Source: Loxodes magnus
Taxonomy: Eukaryota; Ciliophora; Karyorelictea; Loxodida; Loxodidae
Direction: 5' to 3'
DNA length: 64,000 bases
Assembly (NCBI GenBank): GCA_946699065.1
Contig: CAMPDV010001326.1
Location: 81,377-145,376, forward strand
Numbering within the stretch: position 1 is the stretch's first letter; the number at the start of each line of letters is the position of its first letter. Positions 35,919-48,735 of this stretch are shown piece after piece. The notes below the pieces were generated by a model that was not told where the DNA came from, ran no database searches, and saw only the letters and a program-made list of their open reading frames with translations. The position numbers were made by a program, and so were the translations under genes.

Positions 35919-38900
35919 ATGGGAATCTGTTATATGCTGCTTTTATTTTTCTTAGTTTTAAATACTAAAAGCTATATCATTTTATCCCTGTATAGTCTGA
36001 GAACAGATGTAGAGCTATTAAGTATAATCAGGACTAATTTAGGAGGATAAGCAGAATTTTTGTATATAGAAAAAGAGCTAAAAAACTAATTTTAGTTTCG
36101 ATTAGAATTTAATGCCACAACAGCTTAGAAAGTACTAGCTATTATAGACATTACTAACTCTTAAGTATTCAATTAGTAGATCTAATTTGAGTGCTATAAG
36201 AGCAATATTATTCATTTTATTCCAGGCTCTTAGAGGGTTTACTCTAAAGACTAAATTGGGTAAGCTTTTTATACTAATCCTTCTGCTTAAGAGGAAGCTG
36301 AAGCTACTTTAGCTCTTTTTAGATACTTTAACTGAAGTGTAGTAGGTCTGCTATAGGATAAATGATTCTAACCTGCTATGGATTTACTATAAACTTCTGA
36401 TTTGAGTGTAAGGATAAGATTATTACTTTCTAATACATATTCTAACTAGGAGTTTATAGAATAGATAGGAGCAGAATTAAAGAGAATTGGAGTTAGTATT
36501 TTCTATTTTTCAAGTACTTCTGAAATTACTTTAAGTGTGCAAATTATAGCTTAAATTCTTAATATATAAAAGGAAGGATTCCAATGAATATTTGGTACCT
36601 TATCATCTTTCAAAATTGTCTAAAATATAGGAAACCAAAATTTACTAGAGGGGTTGCTTTTAGTCTCTCCTTAGTTATTTTAATCTAAAGCACTGCTAGA
36701 TTGGTATTTCCTAGAGTTCTATCTAAAGTTGATTAATAAATTAAAACTTGATCAAACTTCAAAAAGAATAATATATGAAGCCTGAATTAAAGAGTCCAAG
36801 AAAGTAAAATTTGACTATAAGATCTACAACCTATAAAATAATTAGCTTATTGAGATTGGATGAATTAAGGAACATAAAGTTAGCTTAAATTAATCTCCTG
36901 TATTCTTAGGATCTACTAATGTAGTACCTAAAGGAGATAACGTTGATATCGAAGTTTCTTATTCAGCTAACGAAACAGAATATGATGGTAGTAGAGCTGC
37001 ATGGTGCGTAAATGTAATTTATGGTATAGAGTTAGGATTTCAGTAGATCAACCTAAGAGAAGATATTTTGCAATATTTTAATCTAAAGCCTAATGGATAT
37101 TAAGTAGGAGGTAATATCTGGAATTATGAATATGGGGATGCTGAATATTAGAGGATGAAGAATAAAATGGGAGTTGCAATGCTAACTACATATTCATCAG
37201 ATATTACAAATGAATGATTATAGTATTTATATTCCTAGGGCTAGTATAGACCTGCAATTGGAGCTACAACTTCAAACGAAATATTTTCGAATTAGAAAGA
37301 TTATCCTAACTTTGTAAGAGTCATAAATTCTGATGCTTATATGGCAGTACTGCAAATATCTTTTATAAGGATATATAAATGAGAGAAAATAGCTCTTCTT
37401 TACGGTGATGATATTTGAGCTCTAACTCTAGGTCAAGCTTTAGAAATAGAAGCGTAAAGATGAGGAATTGAAATAAAAAATCCTTAAAATAGAAGAAAAT
37501 TTCCTTCCATACTGGCTGGAAGAAACGGATCTTAGTGGAAACCTCAAGTAGAAGCATTTCAAAAAAGTGGAGCAAGGATAGGAATTTGCGTTTGTTTCCC
37601 TGAAGATGCTTTTTATTTTATTTTTCCATATTTATATGACCTAGGAGCTAGAGGAGGAGACTGGGTGTGGTTAGCTAATGAATGAATTTATGAAACCATG
37701 CTAAAAGATGCTTAAGATAATAAAGAAAATAATAAGGCCATTGAAATAGTAAAAGGAACCTTATAATATAATCCTTCTACTTGAAGCACTGAATATGGAT
37801 AAGTAATCTTTTAAAATTTCATAGATACATATGGAATATTTCCTGATTGATAAACCTCTTTTAGCTTTGACTCTACTCTTTTATTAGCAGCTGGTCTTGA
37901 CTTGGCAATTAATCAAGGTCAAGATTATAATAATTGAAAAATTCTTAATGACGCTATTAGAGAAGCAAAAATAGTAGGTACAACAGGTGTTTTAGAAATA
38001 GAAAGTAGAAGTAATGATCCAGTTAAAAAAATATATGACATCATAAATGTAAGGAAAGATAAAGGAAAATGAAAAGCCGAAAAAATAGGCTTAATTTGTA
38101 CAGTCTGCTCAATTATTCTAGACTTTAGTAAATAAATAATGTGAGGAGATGAAAGTTTTGAAACTCCAAAAGACTATATTGAAGATATTGACTGTCCTTT
38201 TAGAAGTAGAGAGATATAAACTTTAAGAGATGGAGAAAATTTATACTTCGGAATACTAGTTCTAATAGCTTCTTTAGCTCTATCTTTCGCTCTTTTAAGT
38301 TATCAAAGCTGGAAGAAATATCCTTTTTAAGAGCTAAATACTGAAATTTAAATGTCTGCAACAGATGGTATTTGACTTGCTTCATTTATGGTAGAGTAAT
38401 GCTAATATGTTTCAGTTGGTCCTAACCTCGAAGCTATAGATAGAATATTAGCTGATATAATTAATTTATTCAAGCTTGATCTCTATGAGTTTGTGAGATG
38501 GGGAAAGGATTCCTTTCAAGTGTTCTTTTTTATATCTTTCTCTATAGTAGCGATATGAATTATACTTATCCTAATTCTTTGTCTAAGACTAGAAGAAAAG
38601 TACTCCAAAAGTGATTTAGCATAGAAACTTACCCTTATCTCATTCTATACTCTTCCTATTATAGGTTAATTAGCCTTTATCCCTGTGGTATATATCTTAA
38701 CAGATACTTTTTAATGCATACATGCAGTTGATTCTAATAGAGATGGAAGCTTAAATTGGACAGAAAGTTATCTAGAAAGAGATTGCTATACGCAATGCTG
38801 AGAGGGAAAGCATTAATACCATGTAGTTTTATCTTCCATCTCTCTTTTCTTTTGAATCCCTTCATTAACTTTTCTACGTCCTTTCTTATAAGTTATATAA

Positions 38901-40402
38901 GATGATGCCCATATTAAGCAAACACAGCATTTTATACTTCTAAAGACCTTCATTTAAATAATAACTACAATAGTCTAAAAAGCTCTAAGCATAAAGAGTT
39001 AGAAGTATTATGGCTTATTTTTTGTGATAGTCTTCCTTTTTTACACAGCTTTAACATGTAAAACGAAGAGCTATAACTATGGAAGGATTTAAGGCTTTTA
39101 GATATTATGCTAGATAGCAATCATATGAAGCTCTTTATTAGCAACTCTTAGTATGTTTACTGGCACAGAAGGAAAAAATATATGGCTTGGCTTATTGGTA
39201 GCAGGTTGGATGGTTCTATTTCTAGGTGGTTTGCTATTCATCTGAAAGAAGTATCCTAAGTATCTGTTCAGGTAATAGCAAGATAATACAATTCTGTTTC
39301 GTTTTGCCTTCAAACCTTGGGCTAAAGTATAAATACTGGAGTAACATATCAAGACTTATAAAAACCACTCTCTAGCAATCGTTTAGAGCCCAGTTAAAGA
39401 TATGTCTCTAAGTAAAAAAGATTTCTAATAGGTTACAAAAGAAGAAAGTACTTAAAAGCAAGAACTTGATGCTGATTAAACTATTGACTTTGAAGTAAAG
39501 AGGCAAGAGCTTTAAATAGCCTAAGAGATTCAAAAATAGTAGATTGAAGAGTAAAGCGAATCAATTATTTTTAATTGGCATTAAGAGGAAAATGAGAATA
39601 AAGATGCTAATCAAGTCAAAAAATACTTAAGTGGAATAGAGATTTAGTTTGAAGGTGACAAGTAAGTATTTATATCTAAAGATAAAATTTAAAAAGTCTA
39701 AAATATATCTCTTTTAAAAGAAGAAAATCAAAATAGTGAGTTGGATATTAAACTCATCTAACAATAATCTTATTTTATATTTAAAAAGTTAAAGCTTCAT
39801 CCATATTAGAAATAACTTTTAGGCTAAATTAAATAAGTTAGCTGTCTAAAGAATTTAAAAAAAAGGAAAATTATAAAATAACAAAAGGCTATAAAGAATG
39901 TAGATTTTAGTTCAAAGTAAAAATGATTAAAAAGCATATTAAAAAGATCTAAGTTGTAGATCAACAATGAAGGATATTTAAGGTAAATTAACGATTTAGT
40001 ATGAAAGCAAATTTTTAATTCTGAGATATTAAATATATTTAATCCTCATTTTGGATATTAATCTTGGTTTATTTTGATAAAAATATGGAAGAATGATTTT
40101 TACCTTGAATAAAGAAAGATATAATCATATTTTACTAAAAGAAACTGTAGAAGGTATGCTCAGTAAATTAGGATTTCTAAGAATAAGTTAAAGAAATAAA
40201 CAAAAATAAAGAGTCTGTTATATAGTGCTGTAAAGATTCAGTAAGATAATAATTTATTAAAAAGGAAATTAGCAGTAAGCCTGAATCTTCGGAAGTGAAT
40301 ATACGAATTGCTCAACTAGAAAAGAAGTTTGATCAAATTGCAACATATATGCAATCAGTATATTTAAAAATTAATACATTGGAGATACGATGGACATTAT
40401 GA
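35919..40402 (+). CDS. Seven-transmembrane receptor with periplasmic-binding-like ectodomain and long tail (subfamily 2, intact)
   Basis: ATG 35919 with a signal peptide (MGICYMLLLFFLVLNTKS). Frame unbroken to at least 39306; two short frame changes in the tail fit tiny introns, and TGA at 40400-40402 is the stop. Ectodomain about residues 20-770 in two halves of ANF-receptor-like alpha/beta sequence (VLAIIDITNSQ, RYFNWSVVGLLQDKW; later MGVAMLTTYSS, RPAIGATTSNEIFSNQ, WEKIALLYGDDIWALTLGQA). Membrane segments at about residues 772-794, 865-892, 904-930, 968-990, 1030-1052, 1060-1080 and 1089-1110. An EF-hand-like loop DSNRDGSLNWTE (residues 938-949) precedes RDCYTQCWEGKH. The tail of about 350 residues is Gln/Glu/Lys-rich with coiled coil. 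The layout matches class C GPCRs; a chemosensory receptor is inferred. Paralogue at 52305. Confidence 0.85.
38730..38765 (+). other. EF-hand-like calcium loop in receptor subfamily 2
   Basis: DSNRDGSLNWTE has Asp1, Asn3, Asp5, Gly6, Leu8 and Glu12, the canonical EF-hand loop pattern. It is conserved as DFDRNGNLSWTE in the paralogue (55115-55150) and as a weaker DQNKNSNLSFTE in subfamily 1 (18108-18073). Confidence 0.7.
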
Positions 40403-40847
40403 TAGTGCAAATACCAGCTTTTAAATAGAGAAAAATTCCGAAATACTGGTTTTACAAGACACTAGGTAAGATTATGTCGGTAGATTTCTAAAAATAAAAG
40501 ATAGAAAAAACGAAACTTTTAATAAATGAAACAACTAGATATTACACAATAAGGAAAAATTTATAGAAGAAAGCTTTATTAAGGATTAGAATTACACGAA
40601 AAAACTGAAGGGAATAATATTAAAATTTGGAAGGAATATTAAAGTAAATCGTACTAAAGAACAAAAAGAAGATTGAAATGCTAAAAATAAGAACAAAAAA
40701 TCTTTGAGTAACTCCATAAGAAGCAAAAGAAATTCTATAAGATCAAATACAATTAAACTTTAAGGGGTTAACCTGATAATTGTAGCACCAATATAAATAA
40801 TAATTATTATATTTTATTTTCTTGTTTGTTTTCAGTTAAACTTAATG

Positions 40848-42660
40848 TACTAATGTAGATTAAGATTGTTTTAGATTTTTATCCTTTATTATACTCCTAC
40901 TTTATTCTTAATAATCCTGAGCCTTATTTTAACTCTTAATTTGGCTCTCAATTAGAATTTGAATGCTTTATTTAATTAATTACTCTTTAATTTTCGCTCA
41001 AATTATAGGTCTAAACATATTCGTCAAAAGCTTATATCTACCTTATTTGTAAGTACTTAACTTCAATTTTAAATTTGCTATCTCGATACTTCAAGAAAGA
41101 ATTTCAAAATACGAACTTAAATTTAAGACTCTAAATACAATGCTAAGCTAAATATCTAAAAGGCAAAGACACTTAACTTTCTCTATATACTTTATCTTAA
41201 TCTTAACTATCTTATCCTACACTTATAAATAGAAGTTCAGAAACTACTTTTTTAAACTGTCTTAGTCAACGCTCAAGCTATAAAGACAATAAGATAAAGA
41301 TAATTGCACTATAGATACGAATAAGTACATACCAAGTATTACTAACTTATTGAAAAGCAATCATAAAATATGACAATTCTAAACTTAGATATTTAACTAA
41401 GAAAGTTGGATAGCTTAATCATTATTTCTCTTTTAAGGTTCTTCAGTTAGCTATTTAAATGATATAGTGGGTTAAAGGCTTATATAACTAGATTTATTTT
41501 AAGTACTCAAATTAAAATTTAAGGTAATCTTAATTTACCCAAACAGAGTAGAAAGTAGGCATTTCGAGATTGTATTTTTATTATATAGCAACTAAAACAA
41601 TCTAAATAAACAGAATATTATTTCCAGAATAGGATATAAAAATATCAAGTTATAGCTTACCAAAAAAACTTGACTGTTCTTTAAATCTGAAAGATTAAGT
41701 TAAAGAAGTTAAGTATTAAGAATTATGTTCCATTGCTTGAAAATAATAGCCTTTGACTCTTAAATAGATTTAAATCTACATCTAATTAGGTTTAATAAAT
41801 ACCTGGTTGAATAATAAAAATGGAAACTATATAAGCTTTTTAGATGGAATCAGCCAGAAATTTAATTCTAAAACCTGAAATATTTTTATTTGATTAAAGC
41901 AATCTTAATGATCATGGTTAATAAACTCAACTTTTAAATGAAAAAATCTCAATGAAGACTTAAAGAGTATGATGGCTTAAAAGAATTGCTAAAGAAAGTT
42001 TAAAGCAATAAGATTATTAATAAGAATCAAGAAAAATAAGCCTTTGCTGAAATCTATTTAGCAGTATAAACTCCTTTTGATGCTAAACTTAAGCAAAATT
42101 AGTTATTTTACTCAGACAGAATATATTAATTCTTTAAAGTCTTATTTTAGTTTATCTAGGAAAAGTAAATCATTTGCAAGTCTATTATAATTAATTTTAG
42201 AACAAAGAGATATTGCCTTTATAACAGATAAATCTATACTAATTGCACCTTTGTATGTACTATTCTAAAATCTATTAGCTAAATACCTTTCAAAGGTATA
42301 TTCATTATTAGAAGATGCATCAGTTTTTAGTTAGTGATACCTTTAATGTCTAATAAGACAATATTTTGCAAAAAAAAATCAAAAGACATCTTTGAGAATC
42401 AGGCTAACTATGCAGGCTTCGTATGAAGGATATTTTATCTGGTAAAGCCTAGTTTAAGATATTATTCTTCGAATTTCATAACACTTTTTTGAAATTACTT
42501 AATAATTTATACCATTTCAATACCGTTTACCTATTAATTTTATCCTTCATTAAGGATATAATTGATACTAACTAATACAGAAATAAGCTTTGCATTTAGT
42601 TTTAAATAATCTTATTTTAATATACTTTTTAAGTAATTTAGAGGATTCTATATATTTAAT
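40848..42660 (+). CDS. Unassigned protein, boundaries approximate
   Basis: Protein-like sequence on the plus strand, strongest at about 42120-42650 (SFASLLQLILEQRDIAFITD, KSILIAPLYVLFQNLLAKYL, RLTMQASYEGYFIWQSLVQD), with earlier blocks around 41040-41560. Helical and hydrophobic in places. Convergent with the minus-strand gene ending at 42692. The start and introns are not resolved and no terminal TGA was fixed. No family recognised. Confidence 0.4.
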
Positions 42661-42691
42661 ATAATTATAAGTCTTGTCGTTTTGTGGTCTT

Positions 42692-43460
42692 TCAACTCCA
42701 TAAGGAAAACAGCATATGCTTAATCCATTAAATAAAAATGTTTGAAAAATTCAATTTTAGCGAGATTGCTACTTAATTTTCTCCAGATTTTCTTTCCATC
42801 TCTTCTCGTATAATGAACATTTTGGGCTTTAATACATTCTTTTAATTCTGTCATTTTTTTTCTTCTTCTGTTACTCTTGGATCCAATATTTCTTTATTTC
42901 TATTAAAATTTCCATCACTTCCAATGAAGATAACATACGCTCCCACAGTAGTAACATTTTTTAAAATTTTTAATGATTTTCCCTGTCGGGTTTGCTCTTC
43001 TTTAACTTCGATCTCCATTTGTCCACTCCAGTTTAGCTTTACTCTATCCATGATGACTTATCTTTTTATTTTTGAACTCATATTGCCAGTTAGGTAATTT
43101 GTCTGGCCTAGTCTTGCCGGAGATTTCAGAACTGCTCATTTTCCTTTATTAAGTCATTAATCTAGATTCATTCTGTTCCTCATTTTGTTATTTTCGTTCT
43201 AGTCTCAGAATGAGCTTTTCATTCAAAACATTCATTTTTTAAACCTCTTCTGAAGGCCGACGATCATAAGCACAAGCTGGATTATGTCTAATTTCTTTTC
43301 CAAATTCGAATTCATGGACTATCTGATGCATGACAATTTTTATTATTTTCTTAATTTCAGTTAAGGAATCTACTTTTATCTTTTCCCTGCCTTTATGAGT
43401 TATTGTTTCTATTCTTATTAAGAAGAGGATTAGTCATAAATTGATGAGGTAAGAGAAGTT
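42692..43460 (-). CDS. Unassigned protein with hydrophobic N-terminus
   Basis: A plausible start near 43460 (MKINFSYLINLWLILFLIRI), giving a signal-anchor-like N-terminus. A charged helical region follows (LTEIKKIIKIVMHQIVHEF; VLNEKLILRLERKQQNEEQN), then a C-terminal part with TTVGAYVIFIGSDGNFNRNK (about 42890-42960), and TGA at 42694-42692. A frame change near 43060 implies a small intron. ATG at 43051 could instead start a separate shorter protein. Function unknown. Confidence 0.45.
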
Positions 43461-44749
43461 TATTTTCATTTTCTCCTGCTCTGACGAGGTGGTTAAAAAA
43501 TCCTTCTTGAAGCTAGCAATTTTAAATAGAATATTCTAGATTAAGTAGAGTTTAGGTTTACATCCTGTTATATCTAAATTAGCCAAAGTCCTGATTTTTA
43601 ACTATAAAAAGCCTAAATTATATATATTAAGTTTAAAAGACTCAGTCAACTTATAGAAGCCTAATTATTCTGAGGCGATATATAAAAATACCTCTAAATC
43701 TGATAATAAAGCTCAAGCATATCCATGAAAGGAAAATCTCTAAGCTAAAAGATCATTTCGTGATGATTAGAAAAGCTAACTAATTACAGATAATGACTAA
43801 TGTCTAACTCTTCTTAGAAAGGTAAGATATAGTATAATATGAATTACTTCCTATATATCTTATCAATCAGAAATTGGTAGATTTATGTCTTAATTAAGGC
43901 TTTAAGAGTTAGACTGAAGTTTAGTGGAGATTTATCTTAATGTAGCTCATTTAAGTTAATGATAATCTATCTGTATCTAATAGTTATTTTCTTGAATAGT
44001 TCATTTAAGAAAATCTAATTTCCAAATTCTAAAAGTAAATGAAAGATATGATATGATTAATCCAGAAGGCTTTAATACCTATAATGGAAATAGCTCTGAA
44101 AAAGGGAACTAATAGAGCTAATAAAAAATAATAGAAGTAGTTTATTATAAAGGCATTTTGCATTATTAATCATTCTATAATCTAGAAGCTAAAAGGAAAC
44201 ATAAGGTAAATAAGTTATAAGCATATTAAGTTGTGACTTTCCTTAATCTCACTGCATTAATATTCTATAATTTAGTCAATTTAAGTAGCCTAAGGAAACA
44301 AAAGTATATACTCTTTTTCTTTGGTATTCTTCACTAAAGTTACTTTAACTTCTGCCCGAAAAATATCTCCTTAAGCTAGTAATACTTATAAATCCAGATC
44401 TTATAAAGCCATTTTTTAGTGAAAAACAAATTCTTCAATGACAAACTTACATAATTGAAATGTAATTCTTTAGATAAGTACTAAACTCTGCTTATTAAAT
44501 GAAATCCTATAGCACTAATTAACTTATGCCAAGGACTTGAAATAGTATTAGCTACTTTAATTCTTAATCTACATTTATCTATATCAAACTAAATAATTGT
44601 TAGAATGGAGTTTAAGTTGAGATATGATTGCTTTCTTAAGATTACTGATAAGATACTATTTACCAATTTAAACTTATTTATATAGAGAGTTTTTTAATTT
44701 AATTTTTCAATTTATACTAGAATGAAATTATAAAAGGGCATATTAGCCA
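43461..44749. other. Intergenic, no supported gene
   Basis: AT-rich region upstream of the minus-strand gene at 42692-43460 and downstream of the receptor relic. No recognisable gene. Confidence 0.35.
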
Positions 44750-45885
44750 GTTCTTTTTACTCTATCATTAATCCTCTTCACAAGTAATCGGAACTGGATC
44801 GTCTTCTGTTATTTTTTTGAACGATAAAATTTGTTAATCAGAGGTGAGCAAACTCTAGCTTTATTTTCATTGTAGCACTATATATCATTCACTTTTAGCT
44901 ACTCAGTTGCACATTATTCCATATTTTCCTCCTTATTTACAGTTTTTTATACAATTTATTAATTCCTTTGCATATTCTTTTCCTATTAACTATCTGTTAT
45001 CTCTTTAAGCTCCGGAGAGAGAAAATGTATCATTGGAAGAATTTAAATAAACTCTTCATAAATTGACTGCAGAAGTATTAAAAATATTACCTAATGAGTT
45101 TATTTTTTCTTTCTGTATGTTTTAGTCAGAACCAATAAAAGAGGAAGAAAAACCAATTGAATCAAACTTCTAACTGCAGAAGTATCTCATGCTTTCAAAT
45201 TAGCAGTTGATTAATGTTTTATTCTAATTTGAAAATAAGGAGAAGAAAGCTATTCTTAAGTCAGCAAATTCCTCACATTCAAATTTATCTCCTACGTTTC
45301 TTGAAATCATTTATTAGGATAACTGGTGGTTTTATCTAAAAAATCAATCTATATAGTTCCTCTTTAATAATAGACTGAATAATCAATAAATTAGGAGATT
45401 TTGTCTGGAAAATCAAACTTGTTAAAGATAAAATAGATTAGCTCATAAGAAGTAAAATTAGGAAGAGTTCTTAGTGGAATGATCTTCCTAGAGAATGTAA
45501 GCAGTTATTTGTCAAACGTTATAAGTCGAACATAGCTAAAAGAACGCTCTTAGTATGCTTATTCTAACGTAGTTATTTGATTCACTTATTAAGCTACTGT
45601 GAGAAATAGTACATTCAGTATAAGGTAATTTAACTATGGATTTTGTTGTGATTTTTCTGGAAAAAGATTAAATTCAGATATGAATAGAGTTTTGAACAGA
45701 AGAAGTAGAATATTCAAACTATTTTTGTATCTTACTTAAATATATTTCCTCAAAGCTCTTACCATACTAAGCAAAATAAAATTGATATTGATACATATTG
45801 CACGAAGCTAATTGAACAGAAAATAAATGTATATAAGTAAGATGCTTTCCAGCAATCTTAAAAGCAATCTTTATGATGGAAGAAT
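44750..45885 (-). pseudogene. Truncated relic of a subfamily 1 receptor gene
   Basis: Nucleotide similarity to 16950-18070, the membrane region and tail of the intact subfamily 1 receptor, on the same strand. Shared blocks include ttattctaacgtagtt (17747 and 45560 regions), ttagctactcag (17078 and 44896 regions) and tttccagcaat (45847 region). Similarity stops near 45885, so the whole ectodomain is absent. The remaining reading frames are shifted relative to the parent, so no functional protein is expected. Confidence 0.7.
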
Positions 45886-47419
45886 TATCTCATTAATTCA
45901 AAATTTTAAGCTAAAAGTTATCCAGATAAATTACTTAATTATTTAGTTCTATCCATTTAAATTATAGACTATAATTACTACTATTTTACTTTACTTCATA
46001 ACTTTATAGCTAAAAAATTAAAATACGCTTGAAGCATTATAGCTTTATCCACTTTATACTTTTAAAAGCTTTATCAATTTACTTTCGCTTTTGCTTTTAT
46101 ACAAAGGGTTAGAAAATTTGTCTCTCCATATGCTGATATTTTATGACTTGGAATAGATTAAAGAAAATTAATATTAATCTTGCTTTTAGAATAATTGGGA
46201 GTCTATATAAGAAATATCTCCTTTATAAAGCATTTTCTTTATTAATCAGATCTTTGCTTAGGTAATAAACTTAGAGACTAAAATAAATATAACTTTGCAT
46301 AGATAGTAAATGAGATAGAAATGCTTAAAAGTTTAATATAAAAGTATAATAAACTTAGAAATACACATATTATAACAGATACAATGTAATGTAGAAAGCT
46401 TTTATAAAAATAAGTCAAAATCCTTAATACTATTTAGTAAATAGAAGGATTGAGAAATAGATAAGAGATAAAGGTTTTCTATTGCTTATTAAGTTACTAA
46501 AAGACAGATTAAAATTGAAAAAGCGAATAGGATATTTATATCTCAGTATTATTTATAGCTTTTTAACTTTATTGATAATTTCAATGCTAACAGAGTTCCT
46601 TATTAAAGATACAAAGAATATATTAAATTCTATTATTCTAAACTTGTATAAAAGTAAGGATTATAACTTATGAATATAGATATCCTATAATTAAGATGCA
46701 TATACTTAATATTTATAAAGAGGATTACAGAAATACATCATACAAATATCTAAAATATAGCTTTCTCTAATCTATGATATAATCAAATGTGATAGTATAA
46801 AAATCATTGAGTTTATAAATGAGTTTGCTAAAAATATTAATTGAACACTTTAAATGGAAGATAATTTGGCTCAATTTAAATGAAATTGTAAACAAAATAT
46901 TTTAGTCAATCTAATATAGAAGCTTTCGTTAATCTATCTTGATAAATATCTATTATAATTAATATTTAAGTTGCTATCTTTAGTTATCTTTCAGCTATAG
47001 CATTAGAATTTTATCTTATATATAATAAAAAGTCTCCTTGAGCTCAAATTAAACAGGTAATTTCTATATTTAAATTTATATGAAAAACTTTTCCTTATCA
47101 TCTAAAAACTCTAAATATATAATAGCATATCATTAGAGGAGTTAAAACTAATTTGCAGGACTAACTAAGTTAAGGTTGAAGTTTCTTAAGTATTTGAAAT
47201 ATTTAAACAATCTAAATCTAAAAACTTCACAAATATACTTCTAGATTATAACTCTAGATTCATGTTTAGGAGATAATGAAGTTTTAGATATTAATGAATT
47301 TTAATTGATTATATTTCCTTATAAATAAGCAATCTGAATATTTTTATTTCTTTTATGCTTTATATCTTTTATTTTTCGTCCTACATTCTTAAAAATTTGC
47401 TAATTCAATTTTTATAAAA
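45886..47419. other. AT-rich stretch without a supported gene
   Basis: No paralogue or motif. A 63-codon standard-code ORF at 46482-46673 encodes a hydrophobic peptide but has no supporting context. Confidence 0.3.
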
Positions 47420-48182
47420 ATGCATGCTACAAGTTACTTAGACAAAATTAAGTAGTGTAGGAGCTATGCATACTTTGCATATTTACCAATAATTCTATAA
47501 TGAGCATATACAAAATACTAACTTAATAGTTATGGATTAGAATTATGTACATAAGAACACTATCTACTTTATACTACTCAGTTATTCTCACTTCCTAATA
47601 TCTTAAAATTCTTTTGGAAGTCTAAATATCTTACTCTTGACATAAACTAGTTTTTATGTTTGCTTTAATGGTTTAAAAAGATAATAATTAAGCTATTAAC
47701 TGAAGCGTAATACCTATGAAGCTATTAATGAAAATGACCTATTTGCATAGTTGTATATCTTAGATATAAAAGGCTTTCATTTTCTACATAAATCTTGATT
47801 TCCAATTGTAAGCATTAAGCTTTTGAGAATTATTGAAGCATCTAAAATTCAGAAATTTAAGGTATGTTTAAATAATCATGAAGACTTACTAATGATATTA
47901 GAAGCGAATGCTAGTTAATAAGCATCAAAGTATTAAGGGAGATTAAAATTTAAAATTAGAGGCATAAATTAGCCTACTATAGGCGTTTATTTAAGTAACT
48001 AATTATATGGAAAATTAGCTTCTTGGGTATTCTTTATTAAATCTATTCTAAAATCATTTCTTAAAAGCTTAAATGACAGATATTTTGATTTATATATTTG
48101 CATCCTAATTTAAAGCTTTGAAAGGTAACCTTTTACCATAAAACTGATAATAATTGAGATCTCTTTTAGTTTATAAGTCTGA
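47420..48182 (+). CDS. Unassigned protein of about 250 residues
   Basis: ATG at 47420 (MHATSYLDKIKQCRSYAYF) through LPIILQWAYTKYQLNSYGLE and SLPNILKFFWKSKYLTLDIN. After a small frame change near 47700 it continues with YEAINENDLFAQLYILDIKG, VCLNNHEDLLMILEANASQ and FLKSLNDRYFDLYICILIQS, ending at TGA 48180-48182. The sequence is low in Gln runs and well balanced, which supports real coding. The next gene starts 27 bases later. No family assigned. Confidence 0.5.
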
Positions 48183-48208
48183 GAGGTATTTTAGATTATA
48201 TAAACGAA

Positions 48209-48583
48209 ATGAAGCTTCAAATCTGCATTGTGCTGTTTTTAGTTTCTGCTATCTTTGCTCTTAGAATATTGGGTAGAGAATTAGAAATCAAGAAAAAAGG
48301 AAGTTGGATTCTAAAAGCAATAATGAGAACTAGAAGTATTCTTAGATGATCTAGACATCTGTCGAGCATCGCACGAAAGTTAGGAATCAACAAATGCAAG
48401 AGATTATAAAGAATAGTAACAATAAGGTGTAAGAAGGTTATAATTAAAATAGTGCTAAAAATTAGAAAAAAATGAAAATTAAGCAAATCAATAGAACATT
48501 CTATTGTAAGTATCTGAATAGGTAAAGCCACTATCACATATTCAAATACGATTGAATAAATTATCTAAAAAGTGCCTTTGTGA
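48209..48583 (+). CDS. Small secreted, strongly cationic protein
   Basis: 124 residues, one exon, from ATG 48209 to TGA 48581-48583. Cleavable signal peptide (MKLQICIVLFLVSAIFA), then a mature part rich in Lys and Arg with alternating hydrophobic residues (SWILKAIMRTRSILRWSRHL; CKKVIIKIVLKIRKKWKL) and three Cys in total. Such a composition suits an amphipathic, membrane- or polyanion-binding secreted peptide, but no family is recognised. It lies between two genes on the same strand with spacers of 27 and about 150 bases. Confidence 0.6.
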
Positions 48584-48735
48584 TTCACATACTGAAACCA
48601 ATTTATAAAATTAAGTTGACTGTTCTTGCTAGAATTAAGCAAAATTAAATTTTCCATGCTAAAACAAAGCCAAATTTGATTGTCCTTGCAGTGAAAAGAG
48701 TTAATTATAAAACTAGCTACTCGAAATAGAAAGGA

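Noticed and set aside
48217..48537. A 106-residue hydrophobic minus-strand ORF
   Set aside because: It is antisense to the secreted cationic protein, which has a signal peptide and a proper TGA end.
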